64,000 bases of DNA from an uncultured Lachnospiraceae bacterium (GTDB lineage: Bacteria > Bacillota > Clostridia > Lachnospirales > Lachnospiraceae): assembly GCA_910586755.1 (NCBI GenBank), contig CAJUJM010000038.1, positions 1 to 64,000 on the forward strand. The letters are read 5' to 3'. The notes beneath the pieces were generated by a model. It was not told where the DNA came from. It was given only the letters and a program-made list of their open reading frames with translations, and searched no databases. Each line of letters starts with the position of its first letter. Position 1 is the first letter of the stretch. Below are positions 49,758 through 57,428 of the stretch, piece by piece. The position numbers and the translations under genes were made by a program.

Positions 49758-50963
49758 ATGGACAGAGAAAAATTGCGGAAAGAACGGAGTTGGATTCAGT
49801 CTGAATTGTCGGCATCGGTTAATTTCTGGCTGAATCATGGTATGGATGATGTACACGGCGGTGTTTACACCTGCCTGGATCGCACCGGCAAAGTCTATTC
49901 CACCGACAAAAGTGTGTGGATGCAGGGCCGCTGCGGCTGGATGTTTGCCCATATGTGCCATGTTTACGGTGTTAAAGATGAATGGCTGAAAGCCAGCAAA
50001 AGCTGCCTGGATTTCATGGAAGCACATTGCATCAACCGGGCTGCCGGAGATCGGATGTACTTTACCGTTACCGAAGATGGAAAGCCCCTGCGCCAGCGCC
50101 GCTACTACTATTCCGAGGCCTTCTACGCCAGCGCTAACGCCGAATATTACGGGGTTACCGGCCAGAAAGAATGCCTGGATCGCGCCCGCCGCGCCTATAA
50201 TCTCTACTGGGATCTGGCTCATGGAGCCGCCGATCCGGTGGGAATGGGCCCAAAAACCATTCCGGAAACCCGTACCGGACGGGCTTTTGGCTTGCCTATG
50301 ATTATCTTAAATGTAATCGGCATTCTGCTCCGGGTAGATCCGGAACATAAGGCAGAATATGAGGATCGGGCCGGACAGTGTATTGACGAAATTTTTAAAT
50401 ATTTCGTACATCCGGAATTAAAATGTGTTCTGGAAAACGTAGCCCCGGACGGCTCTGCCCGCTTAAACTATACCGAGGGGCGCACCGTAAATCCTGGCCA
50501 TGATATCGAGGGCTCCTGGTTTATTTTGGAACATGCAAAGCGCACCGGCGATACCAGTCTGATTCCCAAAGCTGCCCAGATCTTTGACTGGGCCATTGAA
50601 GCCGGCTGGGATAAAGAGTATGGCGGGCTCCTGTATTTTGTAGACTGTCTGGGTATGCCTCCTGAAGCCTATGAGCACGATATGAAGCTGTGGTGGCCCC
50701 ACAATGAAATCCTCATTGCATCTCTGATGTTATATCGGGATACGGGTGAGGAAAAGTATCTGAACTGGTTTTACAAGACTCTTGACTATTGCAAAGAGCA
50801 TTTTTCGGATCCGGAATATGGCGAATGGTATGGTTACCTGCGCCGGGACGGCAAGCCTACCATGCCTTCCACCAAGGGTTCCACCTTTAAAGGCCCCTTC
50901 CATCTTCCCCGCTGCCTGATTCTGGTGGATCAGATGATGGGCCAGCTTTTAGATGGGATTTGA
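49758..50963 (+). CDS. AGE-family epimerase (N-acylglucosamine 2-epimerase)
   Basis: A 401-residue (alpha/alpha)6-barrel epimerase interconverting N-acetylmannosamine and N-acetylglucosamine in the best-known members. Family segments are HGGVYTCLDRTGKVYSTDKS, WMQGRCGWMFAHM, the RYYYSEAFYASANAEYY region, EGRTVNPGHDIEGSWFILEH and KLWWPHNEILIASLML with the catalytic histidines. ATG 49758 has GGGAGGG upstream. Together with the lyase gene 46 bases downstream it fits the NanL-NanE type of sialate pathway, in which ManNAc is epimerised before phosphorylation. No kinase (RokA/NanK) is present here. Confidence 0.92.
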   Translation: MDREKLRKERSWIQSELSASVNFWLNHGMDDVHGGVYTCLDRTGKVYSTDKSVWMQGRCGWMFAHMCHVYGVKDEWLKASKSCLDFMEAHCINRAAGDRMYFTVTEDGKPLRQRRYYYSEAFYASANAEYYGVTGQKECLDRARRAYNLYWDLAHGAADPVGMGPKTIPETRTGRAFGLPMIILNVIGILLRVDPEHKAEYEDRAGQCIDEIFKYFVHPELKCVLENVAPDGSARLNYTEGRTVNPGHDIEGSWFILEHAKRTGDTSLIPKAAQIFDWAIEAGWDKEYGGLLYFVDCLGMPPEAYEHDMKLWWPHNEILIASLMLYRDTGEEKYLNWFYKTLDYCKEHFSDPEYGEWYGYLRRDGKPTMPSTKGSTFKGPFHLPRCLILVDQMMGQLLDGI

Positions 50964-51009
50964 GACAAAAGTCTGCTTACAAAAATCTTTAAGAAAAGAG
51001 GAAAATCAT

Positions 51010-51936
51010 ATGAAAGATATTACCAGATATCAGGGCGTCATTCCTGCTTTTTATGCATGTTACGATGACAACGGCCAGATCTCTCCTGAACGAGTTGAAG
51101 AATACACCCGCTTTTTAGTCCGTAAAGGAGTGAAAGGCGTTTATGTAGGAGGATCCTCCGGAGAATGTATTTATCAGAGCGTTGCAGACCGGAAGCTTCT
51201 CCTGGAACATGTGGTTGATGCTGCTGAAGGCAAACTTACCATTATCGCCCATGTTGCCTGCAACAATACCGCAGACAGCGCAGAGCTTGCCCGCCATGCG
51301 GAGAGCCTGGGCGTTGACGCAATTGCTTCTATCCCGCCCATTTATTTCCGCCTTCCGGAGCATGCCATTGCAAAATACTGGAACGATATCTCTGCCGCCG
51401 CTCCCAACACGGATTTCATTATTTACAACATTCCTCAGCTTGCAGGCGTTGCCCTGACTATGCCTCTGCTTCGGGAAATGTTAAAAAATCCCAACGTAAT
51501 CGGTGTCAAAAATTCTTCCATGCCGGTTCAGGACATCCAGATGTTTAAATATGAAGGTACTTTGGGCGGACGTCCCTTTGTAGTATTCAACGGTCCCGAC
51601 GAGCAGCTGATCAGCGGTTTAATGATGGGGGCCGACGGCGGTATCGGAGGAACCTACTCTTCTTGTCCGGAGCTTTATCTAAAGCTCTATGAGTTGGTAA
51701 AGTCCGGGGACTACGAGACTGCCAGGGCTCTTCAATATGACATCAATAATATTATCTATGCTCTCTGCTCCTGCAAGGGCAACATGTATGCGGCAATCAA
51801 GGCTGTCCTTAAAAAGCGGGAAGGCCTGGATCTGGGCGGTGTAAGAGCGCCTCTTACCAATCTGGTTCCGGAAGACGCTGCTATCATTGATAAGATCGCG
51901 GCTATGATTGATGAAGCTGTGGGGAAATATCTGTAA
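51010..51936 (+). CDS. nanA: N-acetylneuraminate lyase
   Basis: A 308-residue class I aldolase splitting N-acetylneuraminate into pyruvate and N-acetylmannosamine. GGSSGE at 47-52, catalytic Tyr139 in IIYNIPQLAGV and Schiff-base Lys167 in VIGVKNSS line up with E. coli NanA (Tyr137, Lys165). The closest alternatives in the DapA superfamily lack the YNIP segment. Start ATG 51010 has AAGAGGAAAA; 19 upstream codons overlap the epimerase end and are excluded. Co-transcribed with the epimerase. Confidence 0.92.
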   Translation: MKDITRYQGVIPAFYACYDDNGQISPERVEEYTRFLVRKGVKGVYVGGSSGECIYQSVADRKLLLEHVVDAAEGKLTIIAHVACNNTADSAELARHAESLGVDAIASIPPIYFRLPEHAIAKYWNDISAAAPNTDFIIYNIPQLAGVALTMPLLREMLKNPNVIGVKNSSMPVQDIQMFKYEGTLGGRPFVVFNGPDEQLISGLMMGADGGIGGTYSSCPELYLKLYELVKSGDYETARALQYDINNIIYALCSCKGNMYAAIKAVLKKREGLDLGGVRAPLTNLVPEDAAIIDKIAAMIDEAVGKYL

Positions 51937-51952
51937 GCTTATCTGTAAACAC

Positions 51953-52024
51953 ATAAAGGATATGGTAAAATGAAACCGGCGATAATGGAAAGCCGCCTTA
52001 TCTCATTTTGCCACATCCTTTTAT
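51953..52024 (+). repeat. Hairpin repeat copy D
   Basis: Imperfect arms (51953-51975 and 52001-52024) read ATAAAGGATATGGTAAAATG and its near complement. An inner stem CGGC / GCCG lies in the spacer, which resembles that of copy C. It follows the nanA stop by 16 bases and is the most diverged copy; several mismatches would be G-U pairs in RNA. Confidence 0.7.
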
Positions 52025-52058
52025 AATCGTTCCCATGAGGCATTCTTTTTTATATTTA

Positions 52059-52087
52059 TTGCTTTTGCCCGGAAAATATGGTAAGAT
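52059..52087 (+). promoter_or_regulatory. Candidate promoter of the AraC-family gene
   Basis: TTGCTT (52059-52064), 17 bases, TAAGAT (52082-52087), 36 bases before the start codon. Confidence 0.5.
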
Positions 52088-52123
52088 TTTTTAAATTACT
52101 AAATTTTCATAGGGAGGATCTGT

Positions 52124-52966
52124 ATGGGGATTTTAAGATATAACCCCCTGGCCAATGCATCATTAAAGTCTGCCGGGGTCAGGCTTTTATATGTCACCTA
52201 CTCTAAATATGAAAAGGACTGGCAAAGCCTGCCCCACACTCATCATTTTACCGAATTATGCTATATCTTAGGAGGATCCGGATCCTATATTATTGAAAAT
52301 GAAGAATTTCCCATCACCAAAAATGATTTTATCATTATCAACGCCAATATTTCCCATACGGAAAAGTCTGCGGAAAATGCCCCTTTAGAATACATTATCC
52401 TGGCTATTGAGGGGCTGGATTTTTCCTCTGATAATGACTCAGACCATATTATTTTCAATTGCTCCGGAAAACACGCGGAGTTTTCTTTCTATATGAAATC
52501 CCTGCTGTCTGAAATGAAGGAAAAGCAAAAAGATTATGATCTGGTGTGCTGCAGTCTGCTGGATATCTTAGTCACCAAGCTGCTGCGCCGCCCTATTCTG
52601 GCAAGTGAAAGTATTCCTGTTGCTAAGGCTAACCGGGAATGTTTAAAGCTGAAACAGTATATTGACAGCAACTACACCCGGCGGATTACCCTGGATTCCC
52701 TGGCCGCTATCTCTCATTTAAACAAATATTACCTGGTTCACGCTTTCACCAGGATGTTTGGATGCTCTCCCATCAACTATCTGTTTCAGGTACGGATCAA
52801 GGCCAGCAAGGATCTTTTATCCAGCACCAATTTCAGTATTACGGAAATCGCTCACGCCTCCGGCTTTTCCTCCCAGAGCTATTTCGCCCAATGCTTCTTA
52901 AAGCACTGCAATATGACTGCCAGCGAATACCGGAAACTATCCAGGGAAAACCACGGCTCCTCTTAG
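52124..52966 (+). CDS. AraC-family regulator with cupin sensor domain
   Basis: A 280-residue regulator. The N-terminal cupin domain has LPHTHHFTELCYILGGSGSY-type metal/sugar-binding motifs. The C-terminal about 100 residues hold two helix-turn-helix units (RRITLDSLAAISHLNKYYLV, then FSITEIAHASGFSSQSYFAQ with the typical AraC ending). It is the third plus-strand gene after the sialate lyase and the likely local regulator of the cluster, activated by a sugar. ATG 52124 has GGGAGG upstream. It converges with smpB. Confidence 0.9.
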   Translation: MGILRYNPLANASLKSAGVRLLYVTYSKYEKDWQSLPHTHHFTELCYILGGSGSYIIENEEFPITKNDFIIINANISHTEKSAENAPLEYIILAIEGLDFSSDNDSDHIIFNCSGKHAEFSFYMKSLLSEMKEKQKDYDLVCCSLLDILVTKLLRRPILASESIPVAKANRECLKLKQYIDSNYTRRITLDSLAAISHLNKYYLVHAFTRMFGCSPINYLFQVRIKASKDLLSSTNFSITEIAHASGFSSQSYFAQCFLKHCNMTASEYRKLSRENHGSS

Positions 52967-52976
52967 ATACTATAGA

Positions 52977-53441
52977 TTAGAGGTTTCGCACCTTAAATTC
53001 CCTCTCCAGCTCCCGTCTCTGATCTTTCTTAGCAATGTCTTCCCGTTTGTCATAGAGTTTTTTACCCCGGGCCAGACCGATCTCCACTTTTACCAGGCTA
53101 CCTTTAAAATATACCTGCAGGGGAACCAGGGTAAATCCTTTCTCGGCAATTTTTCCTGCCAGCTTATGGATCTCTGCTTTATGCATCAGAAGTTTTCTTG
53201 GACGCAGCGGATCCTTATTAAAAATATTTCCTTTTTCATAAGGGTTCACATGCATTCCGTAAATATAAACCTCTCCGTTCTGGATCCGCACAAAGGCTTC
53301 CTTAATGCTGCATTTTCCCATTCGGATAGACTTTACCTCAGTTCCGAAAAGCTCAATACCGGTCTCGTATTTGTCATCAATAAAATAGTCATGATATGCC
53401 TTTTTATTATTGGCAATCAGTTTAAAATTATCTTTCCCCAT
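52977..53441 (-). CDS. smpB: SsrA-binding protein
   Basis: A 154-residue tmRNA-binding protein for trans-translation. It shows NKKAYHDYFIDDKYETGIEL near the start, GTEVKSIRMGKCSIKEAF, MHVNPYEKGN and a basic C-terminal tail (RGKKLYDKREDIAKKDQRRE). ATG 53441 has CAGGAGGA upstream; eight extra codons are excluded. It directly follows rnr, a frequent Firmicutes order. The tmRNA gene itself is not in the surrounding sequence. Confidence 0.97.
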   Translation of the reverse strand: MGKDNFKLIANNKKAYHDYFIDDKYETGIELFGTEVKSIRMGKCSIKEAFVRIQNGEVYIYGMHVNPYEKGNIFNKDPLRPRKLLMHKAEIHKLAGKIAEKGFTLVPLQVYFKGSLVKVEIGLARGKKLYDKREDIAKKDQRRELEREFKVRNL

Positions 53442-53454
53442 GTTTATCCTCCTG

Positions 53455-55587
53455 TTATTCCTCATTGCTGGCGGGAATAAAGTCGATGGTCTTTAACATC
53501 CGATCCGTGGAAAGCACCTGAATCCGGATAGTCTGTCCCAGTTTGTAGGTCTTTTTTGTTAATTCTCCCTGAAGCTCATAACGCTGCTCATCAAAAATAT
53601 AGTAGTCATCATTCAGGTTGTTCATCCGGATCATACCTTCCACTGTATTGGGAAGCTCCACATAGAGGCCCCAATTGGTTACCCCGGAGATAACGCCTTC
53701 ATAAACCTTTCCGATTCGGCGGGACATATATTCACATTTTTTCAGCTTCTCTGTCTCCCTCTCCGCCTCTTCGGCCCGCCGTTCCAGGGCAGAAGTTTTT
53801 ACCGCCACCTCCGGCAGGATCCGGTCATAGTGGGAGACTCTCTTTTCTCCCAGGCCATTTCTTAAATTTTCCTTTATAATCCGGTGAATCTGCAAATCCG
53901 GATACCGGCGGATAGGGGAAGTAAAATGCGTATAGTATTTGGCAGCCAAGCCAAAATGTCCGGTACACTGGGTGGTGTATTTAGCCTGCTTCATGGACCT
54001 GAGGGTCAGCCTGCTAATCAGCGCCTCCTCCGGCGTCCCTTCCACCTTTTCCAGCAGCTTCTGCACCTCCTTGGGATGGATTTCTCCCTGAGAAATCCGG
54101 ATAAACAAACCAAAGTTATGAATAAAGGTGGAAAGCTGCTTCATCTTCTCCGGATCCGGATTGTCGTGAGTCCGGTAAAGGAATGGAAGCTGCTGCCAGA
54201 AAAAGTCCTCTGCCACTGTCTCGTTAGCCGCCAGCATAAAATCCTCTATTATCTTGGTGGCTGCGTTGCGCTGGTAAGGCCGAATCTCTGTAGGGCGCCC
54301 TTTCTCATCTAAAAGAATCTTACTCTCCGGAAACTCAAAATCAATGGCACCTCTCTTCCCCCTCTTTTCCCGAAGAATTTGGGACAGTTCTTTCATCAAG
54401 CCAAACATGGGGACGAAATCCTCATATTCTGCCATTGCGCCTTCATCCTGGTCTGTAATAATGGAGTTAACCGCCGTATAGGTCATACGCCGATCTACCC
54501 GGATTAAGGTCTCTGCAATGCGATGCCCCAAAATATTTCCCTTTTCATCAATTTCCATAAGGCAGCTAAGAGCCAAACGGTCCCAGCCTGCATTTAAAGA
54601 GCAGATCCCATTGCTTAAACTGTGAGGGAGCATGGGAATCACCCGATCCACCAGGTACACGCTAGTTCCCCTTTTAAGCGCCTCTCTGTCCAGGGCGCTT
54701 CCCTCTCTCACATAGTGGCTTACATCTGCAATATGAACTCCCAGATAGTAGATGCCATCCTCCTTTTTTAAGGTTATGGCATCGTCCAGATCTTTTGCAT
54801 CCTCACCGTCAATGGTGACCGTCTGAAGATCCCGCAGATCCAAACGGCCTTTTTTATCCGCCTCATCTACTTCCTGGGGGATCCGGGCAGTCTCTGCCAT
54901 CACATCCTCCGGAAACCCTTCCGGCAGGCCATAAGCCCGGACAATAGAGAGAATATCCGTTCCCGGGTCGTTTACATGGCCGATAATCTCTACTATCTCT
55001 CCCTCCGGTTTCCTTCTCACACCGCCAAAATCCGTTACCTGTACCACTACCTTGTGGCCGGTTACTGCCCCCATATCTTTTCCCTGGGGGATAAATACGT
55101 CCTGGGTGAGCTTTTGATTGTCCGGGATAACAAATCCGAAATTTTTGCTTTTCTGATAATACCCGATGATCTGAGCATTAGCGTGATCCAAAATCCGAAT
55201 CACAGCGCCTTCTGCCCGCCTGCCGGGAATTTCGCTTTCTATGACAATCTGAACCCGGTCGCCGTGGAGAGCCCCTCCGGTATGTTCTTCCGGAATGAAA
55301 ACATCCTGCTCCCGTCCCTCCACAGTAACAAATCCAAAACCTCTGGGATGGCCGGAAAAAATGCCGTTTACGGAAAAAGTCTCCGCCTTTCCATATTTGC
55401 CTTTTTTAGAAAGTCCGGCCTTTCCTTCGGCTACCAGAATGTCCAGCACCTCCTGAAGTTCTGCTCTCTGGCCTTTGGGAATATTTAATAATACGGCAAG
55501 CTCTTTTGCCTTCATAGGCACATAGGCCTTGTCCGAAAACAGGTCCATAAGCATTGCTTTTCTATCGTTTAATCTCTTTTCTTCCAT
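53455..55587 (-). CDS. rnr: Ribonuclease R
   Basis: A 710-residue 3'-5' exoribonuclease. An N-terminal winged-helix-like domain (RNase_B type) is followed by cold-shock OB folds (FSVNGIFSGHPRGFGFVTVE), then the RNB catalytic domain with the Asp cluster in IDGEDAKDLDDAI, and the C-terminal S1 domain (GVISGVTNWGLYVELPNTVE). Start ATG 55587 is chosen with AAAGAGGAA upstream; the longer frame would translate an intergenic repeat (55634-55684). Forms a secG-rnr-smpB run as in many Clostridia. Confidence 0.96.
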   Translation of the reverse strand: MEEKRLNDRKAMLMDLFSDKAYVPMKAKELAVLLNIPKGQRAELQEVLDILVAEGKAGLSKKGKYGKAETFSVNGIFSGHPRGFGFVTVEGREQDVFIPEEHTGGALHGDRVQIVIESEIPGRRAEGAVIRILDHANAQIIGYYQKSKNFGFVIPDNQKLTQDVFIPQGKDMGAVTGHKVVVQVTDFGGVRRKPEGEIVEIIGHVNDPGTDILSIVRAYGLPEGFPEDVMAETARIPQEVDEADKKGRLDLRDLQTVTIDGEDAKDLDDAITLKKEDGIYYLGVHIADVSHYVREGSALDREALKRGTSVYLVDRVIPMLPHSLSNGICSLNAGWDRLALSCLMEIDEKGNILGHRIAETLIRVDRRMTYTAVNSIITDQDEGAMAEYEDFVPMFGLMKELSQILREKRGKRGAIDFEFPESKILLDEKGRPTEIRPYQRNAATKIIEDFMLAANETVAEDFFWQQLPFLYRTHDNPDPEKMKQLSTFIHNFGLFIRISQGEIHPKEVQKLLEKVEGTPEEALISRLTLRSMKQAKYTTQCTGHFGLAAKYYTHFTSPIRRYPDLQIHRIIKENLRNGLGEKRVSHYDRILPEVAVKTSALERRAEEAERETEKLKKCEYMSRRIGKVYEGVISGVTNWGLYVELPNTVEGMIRMNNLNDDYYIFDEQRYELQGELTKKTYKLGQTIRIQVLSTDRMLKTIDFIPASNEE

Positions 55588-55633
55588 AAATTCCTCTTTC
55601 CTGGATACCACAGCGGGCAAAGTCACTTTGTAG

Positions 55634-55684
55634 AAATGCCGGCGCAAACGCGGCTGCCTGGCTCGTTGCTCACGGGAATAAAGC
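55634..55684 (-). repeat. Dispersed repeat related to 7149-7198
   Basis: The reverse complement reads ACGAGCCAGGCAGCCGCG and TTTGCGCCGGCATTT, close to AGCGAGCCAAGCAGCCGCG and CTTGCGCGGATATTT at 7149-7198. It lies in the secG-rnr gap. If read in frame with rnr it gives an Arg-rich peptide that is not part of RNase R. Confidence 0.55.
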
Positions 55685-55685
55685 A

Positions 55686-55712
55686 AAAACACCCTTGTCT
55701 CCAAGAGTGTTT
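55686..55712 (-). terminator. Terminator of secG
   Basis: On the minus strand AAACACTCTTG-gaga-CAAGGGTGTTT is followed by TTGCTTT, 19 bases after the secG stop. Confidence 0.8.
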
Positions 55713-55730
55713 ATCATTGGCCTTTATCGA

Positions 55731-55967
55731 TTAGTGCAGAATGTTCAGTACCACTGCAAGAACTAAAAACAAAATACATCCCCACTTGGTAAACTTTTCT
55801 AAGTTGCCTTCCATGGTACGTCCTTTATTTTTACCCCAGTAGCTCTCTGCAACGCCGGAAATAGCGCCCAAGCCTGCGGACTTGCCTTCCTGCATCAGGA
55901 CAATTGCGGAAATCGCAATACCCAGCACAACAAAAATAACGGATAAAATCATCTCTAAAGCTGCCAT
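55731..55967 (-). CDS. secG: Protein translocase subunit SecG
   Basis: A 78-residue membrane protein of the SecYEG channel, with two membrane helices (about 5-25 and 56-76) and the typical loop SAGLGAISGVAESYWGKNKGRTMEG. ATG 55967 has AGGAGG upstream. It has its own terminator but is in line with rnr and smpB. Confidence 0.95.
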   Translation of the reverse strand: MAALEMILSVIFVVLGIAISAIVLMQEGKSAGLGAISGVAESYWGKNKGRTMEGNLEKFTKWGCILFLVLAVVLNILH

Positions 55968-56134
55968 TTATTCCACCTCCTACGGTTAAACAAAATTATG
56001 ATACCACAAATTACTGGGAATAGCAACCACTTTCTGGTTTCTTCAGCTTTTACTTTACTAAGATATATGTTATTATATAATTATCCAAAGGGAACCAGGG
56101 CAATATCCCGAAAGGGAAAAAGGAGGTTAAGGCG

Positions 56135-56395
56135 GTGCAGATTGAGTATAGCAAGAAGGCCGCAAAATATATTAGCAGTCTGGACAGGTCAACAAAGCAA
56201 CGGATAAAGAAGGCAATTGAGGGATTGACAGAACAGCCGCCGAAAGGCGATATAAAGCTGTTACAAGGCTTTTCAGATGGTCGCAAGCGGTTGAGAGTGG
56301 GAAAATACAGAATTGTATATAATTACCGCCCAAACGGGAAAATAGAAATATTATATATAATTGATGTGGATTCAAGAGGGGATATATATAAATAA
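56135..56395 (+). CDS. RelE/ParE-family toxin
   Basis: An 86-residue toxin-fold protein: YSKKAAKYISSLDRSTKQRI, then GDIKLLQGFSDGRKRLRVGK, YRIVYNYRPNGKIEILYIID. The Arg/Lys pattern and strand order are those of RelE-type ribosome-dependent mRNA interferases. It starts with GTG 56135 behind AAAGGAGG. It precedes its antitoxin by 20 bases; toxin-first order is seen in HigBA and several RelE systems. It lies between housekeeping genes, secG and pheT, a usual place for a small mobile TA locus. Confidence 0.85.
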   Translation: MQIEYSKKAAKYISSLDRSTKQRIKKAIEGLTEQPPKGDIKLLQGFSDGRKRLRVGKYRIVYNYRPNGKIEILYIIDVDSRGDIYK

Positions 56396-56415
56396 TCCCA
56401 AGAAAGGAGCGAAAC

Positions 56416-56628
56416 ATGAGTACTGCAACAAAACAGGCAATTGATCTTATGGAAATTCTGCCGGAAAGCGAACAAAATTTTGTTTTAGAATTTATCAAAA
56501 AATTAGTCCTTGCATGGGATCCAGATTTTACAAAAGTTACACCGTTAGAGCGTGCGGAAATAGAACAGGCGATGGAAGAGATTGAAAATGGTGAAACCGT
56601 ACCCCACGAAGTTATTAACTGGGATTGA
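56416..56628 (+). CDS. Antitoxin of the RelE-type pair
   Basis: A 70-residue acidic protein with an N-terminal helix (ATKQAIDLMEILPESEQNFV) and a C-terminal stretch of TPLERAEIEQAMEEIENGET, like the toxin-wrapping helix of RelB/Phd-type antitoxins. AGAAAGGAGCG ribosome binding site. No clear DNA-binding family is assigned; partner role is inferred from position. Confidence 0.75.
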   Translation: MSTATKQAIDLMEILPESEQNFVLEFIKKLVLAWDPDFTKVTPLERAEIEQAMEEIENGETVPHEVINWD

Positions 56629-56721
56629 AAAAGTCAACAACCCCACAGCAAGCTGACGTGGCATCAAACTTGCAGCGCAGCAGAGCTGCGGGGTATTTGC
56701 TATGCTTTGGAAAGCCTGCCA

Positions 56722-57348
56722 TCAAAGCTGCCACAAATCTTCATCAACTTTTCGGTTTTTATAATAATATTCTCTGTCCCTGTCTCCAATCTCTCTTAAA
56801 ATCCGGCAAGGGTTGCCTGCTGCCACTACTCCTTCGGGAATATCTTTTGTCACCACGGATCCCGCTCCAATTACCGTGTTATCTCCAATGGTAACTCCGG
56901 GAAGCACAATAGAACCTGCTCCAATCCATACATTACTTCCGATATGGACATCCATATTAAACTGGAGGGCTTTGCTCCGTAATACCGGGTCAATGGGATG
57001 CCCGGCAGTGGCTACGGTTACATTTGGGCCAAACATAGTCAAATCTCCCACATAAATATGGGCGTCGTCCACCAAAGTCAGATTAAAATTGGCATAAACC
57101 CCTTTTCCAAAATGGACATGTTTTCCTCCGAAGTTTGCCCGGAGAGGCGGCTCCACATAGCATCCCTCTCCCACCTCTGCAAACATCTTTTTTAACAGCT
57201 CCTGCCGCTTTTTTCCCTGGGAAGGGCGGGTCTCATTGTAATCATACAAAAGTTCCATACAAACTTCCTGCTCCGCTAAAATTTCCTTATCGCCGGGCAG
57301 ATACAGGCGGCCTTCTTCCATCCGTTTTCTTGCTTCTTTTGAATTCAT
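56722..57348 (-). CDS. Sugar O-acetyltransferase (maltose/galactoside acetyltransferase type)
   Basis: A 208-residue left-handed beta-helix acetyltransferase transferring acetyl from acetyl-CoA to a sugar hydroxyl. The N-terminal MAC helix domain (SKEARKRMEEGRLYLPGDKE) is followed by hexapeptide repeats, with VTVATAGHPIDP bearing the catalytic His and GAGSIVLPGVTIGDNTVIGA near the end. It has about 20 residues more at the C-terminus than E. coli Maa. Monocistronic. Confidence 0.93.
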   Translation of the reverse strand: MNSKEARKRMEEGRLYLPGDKEILAEQEVCMELLYDYNETRPSQGKKRQELLKKMFAEVGEGCYVEPPLRANFGGKHVHFGKGVYANFNLTLVDDAHIYVGDLTMFGPNVTVATAGHPIDPVLRSKALQFNMDVHIGSNVWIGAGSIVLPGVTIGDNTVIGAGSVVTKDIPEGVVAAGNPCRILREIGDRDREYYYKNRKVDEDLWQL

Positions 57349-57355
57349 ACGCCCT

Positions 57356-57373
57356 CCATCTCAACTGTTGCAA
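57356..57373 (-). repeat. End fragment of the GTAACAGTTnAGACGG repeat family
   Basis: CCATCTCAACTGTTGCAA is the reverse complement of TTGCAACAGTTGAGATGG, a diverged form of the family end. It lies just upstream of the acetyltransferase start. The 55 bases further on hold a 9-10-bp hairpin (57393-57422, AGCCTGCAG / CTGCAGGCT) after pheT without a T run. Confidence 0.35.
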
Positions 57374-57428
57374 TTCTTCTTTTTTAATTGGCAGCCTGCA
57401 GGCAAACTGCTGTCTGCAGGCTTTCTTC

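Noticed and set aside
52966..52980. Possible tmRNA gene next to smpB
   Set aside because: Only 10 bases separate the AraC-family gene from smpB, and no tRNA-Ala-like acceptor ends or tag frame are seen nearby.
55588..55704. N-terminal extension of RNase R
   Set aside because: The extra 39 codons translate a dispersed repeat and a ribosome binding site. ATG 55587 has proper spacing and matches the family start.
57393..57422. Terminator after pheT
   Set aside because: The 9-10-bp hairpin is clear, but on the minus strand it is followed by CCAATTAAAAAA rather than a T run, so an intrinsic terminator cannot be claimed.
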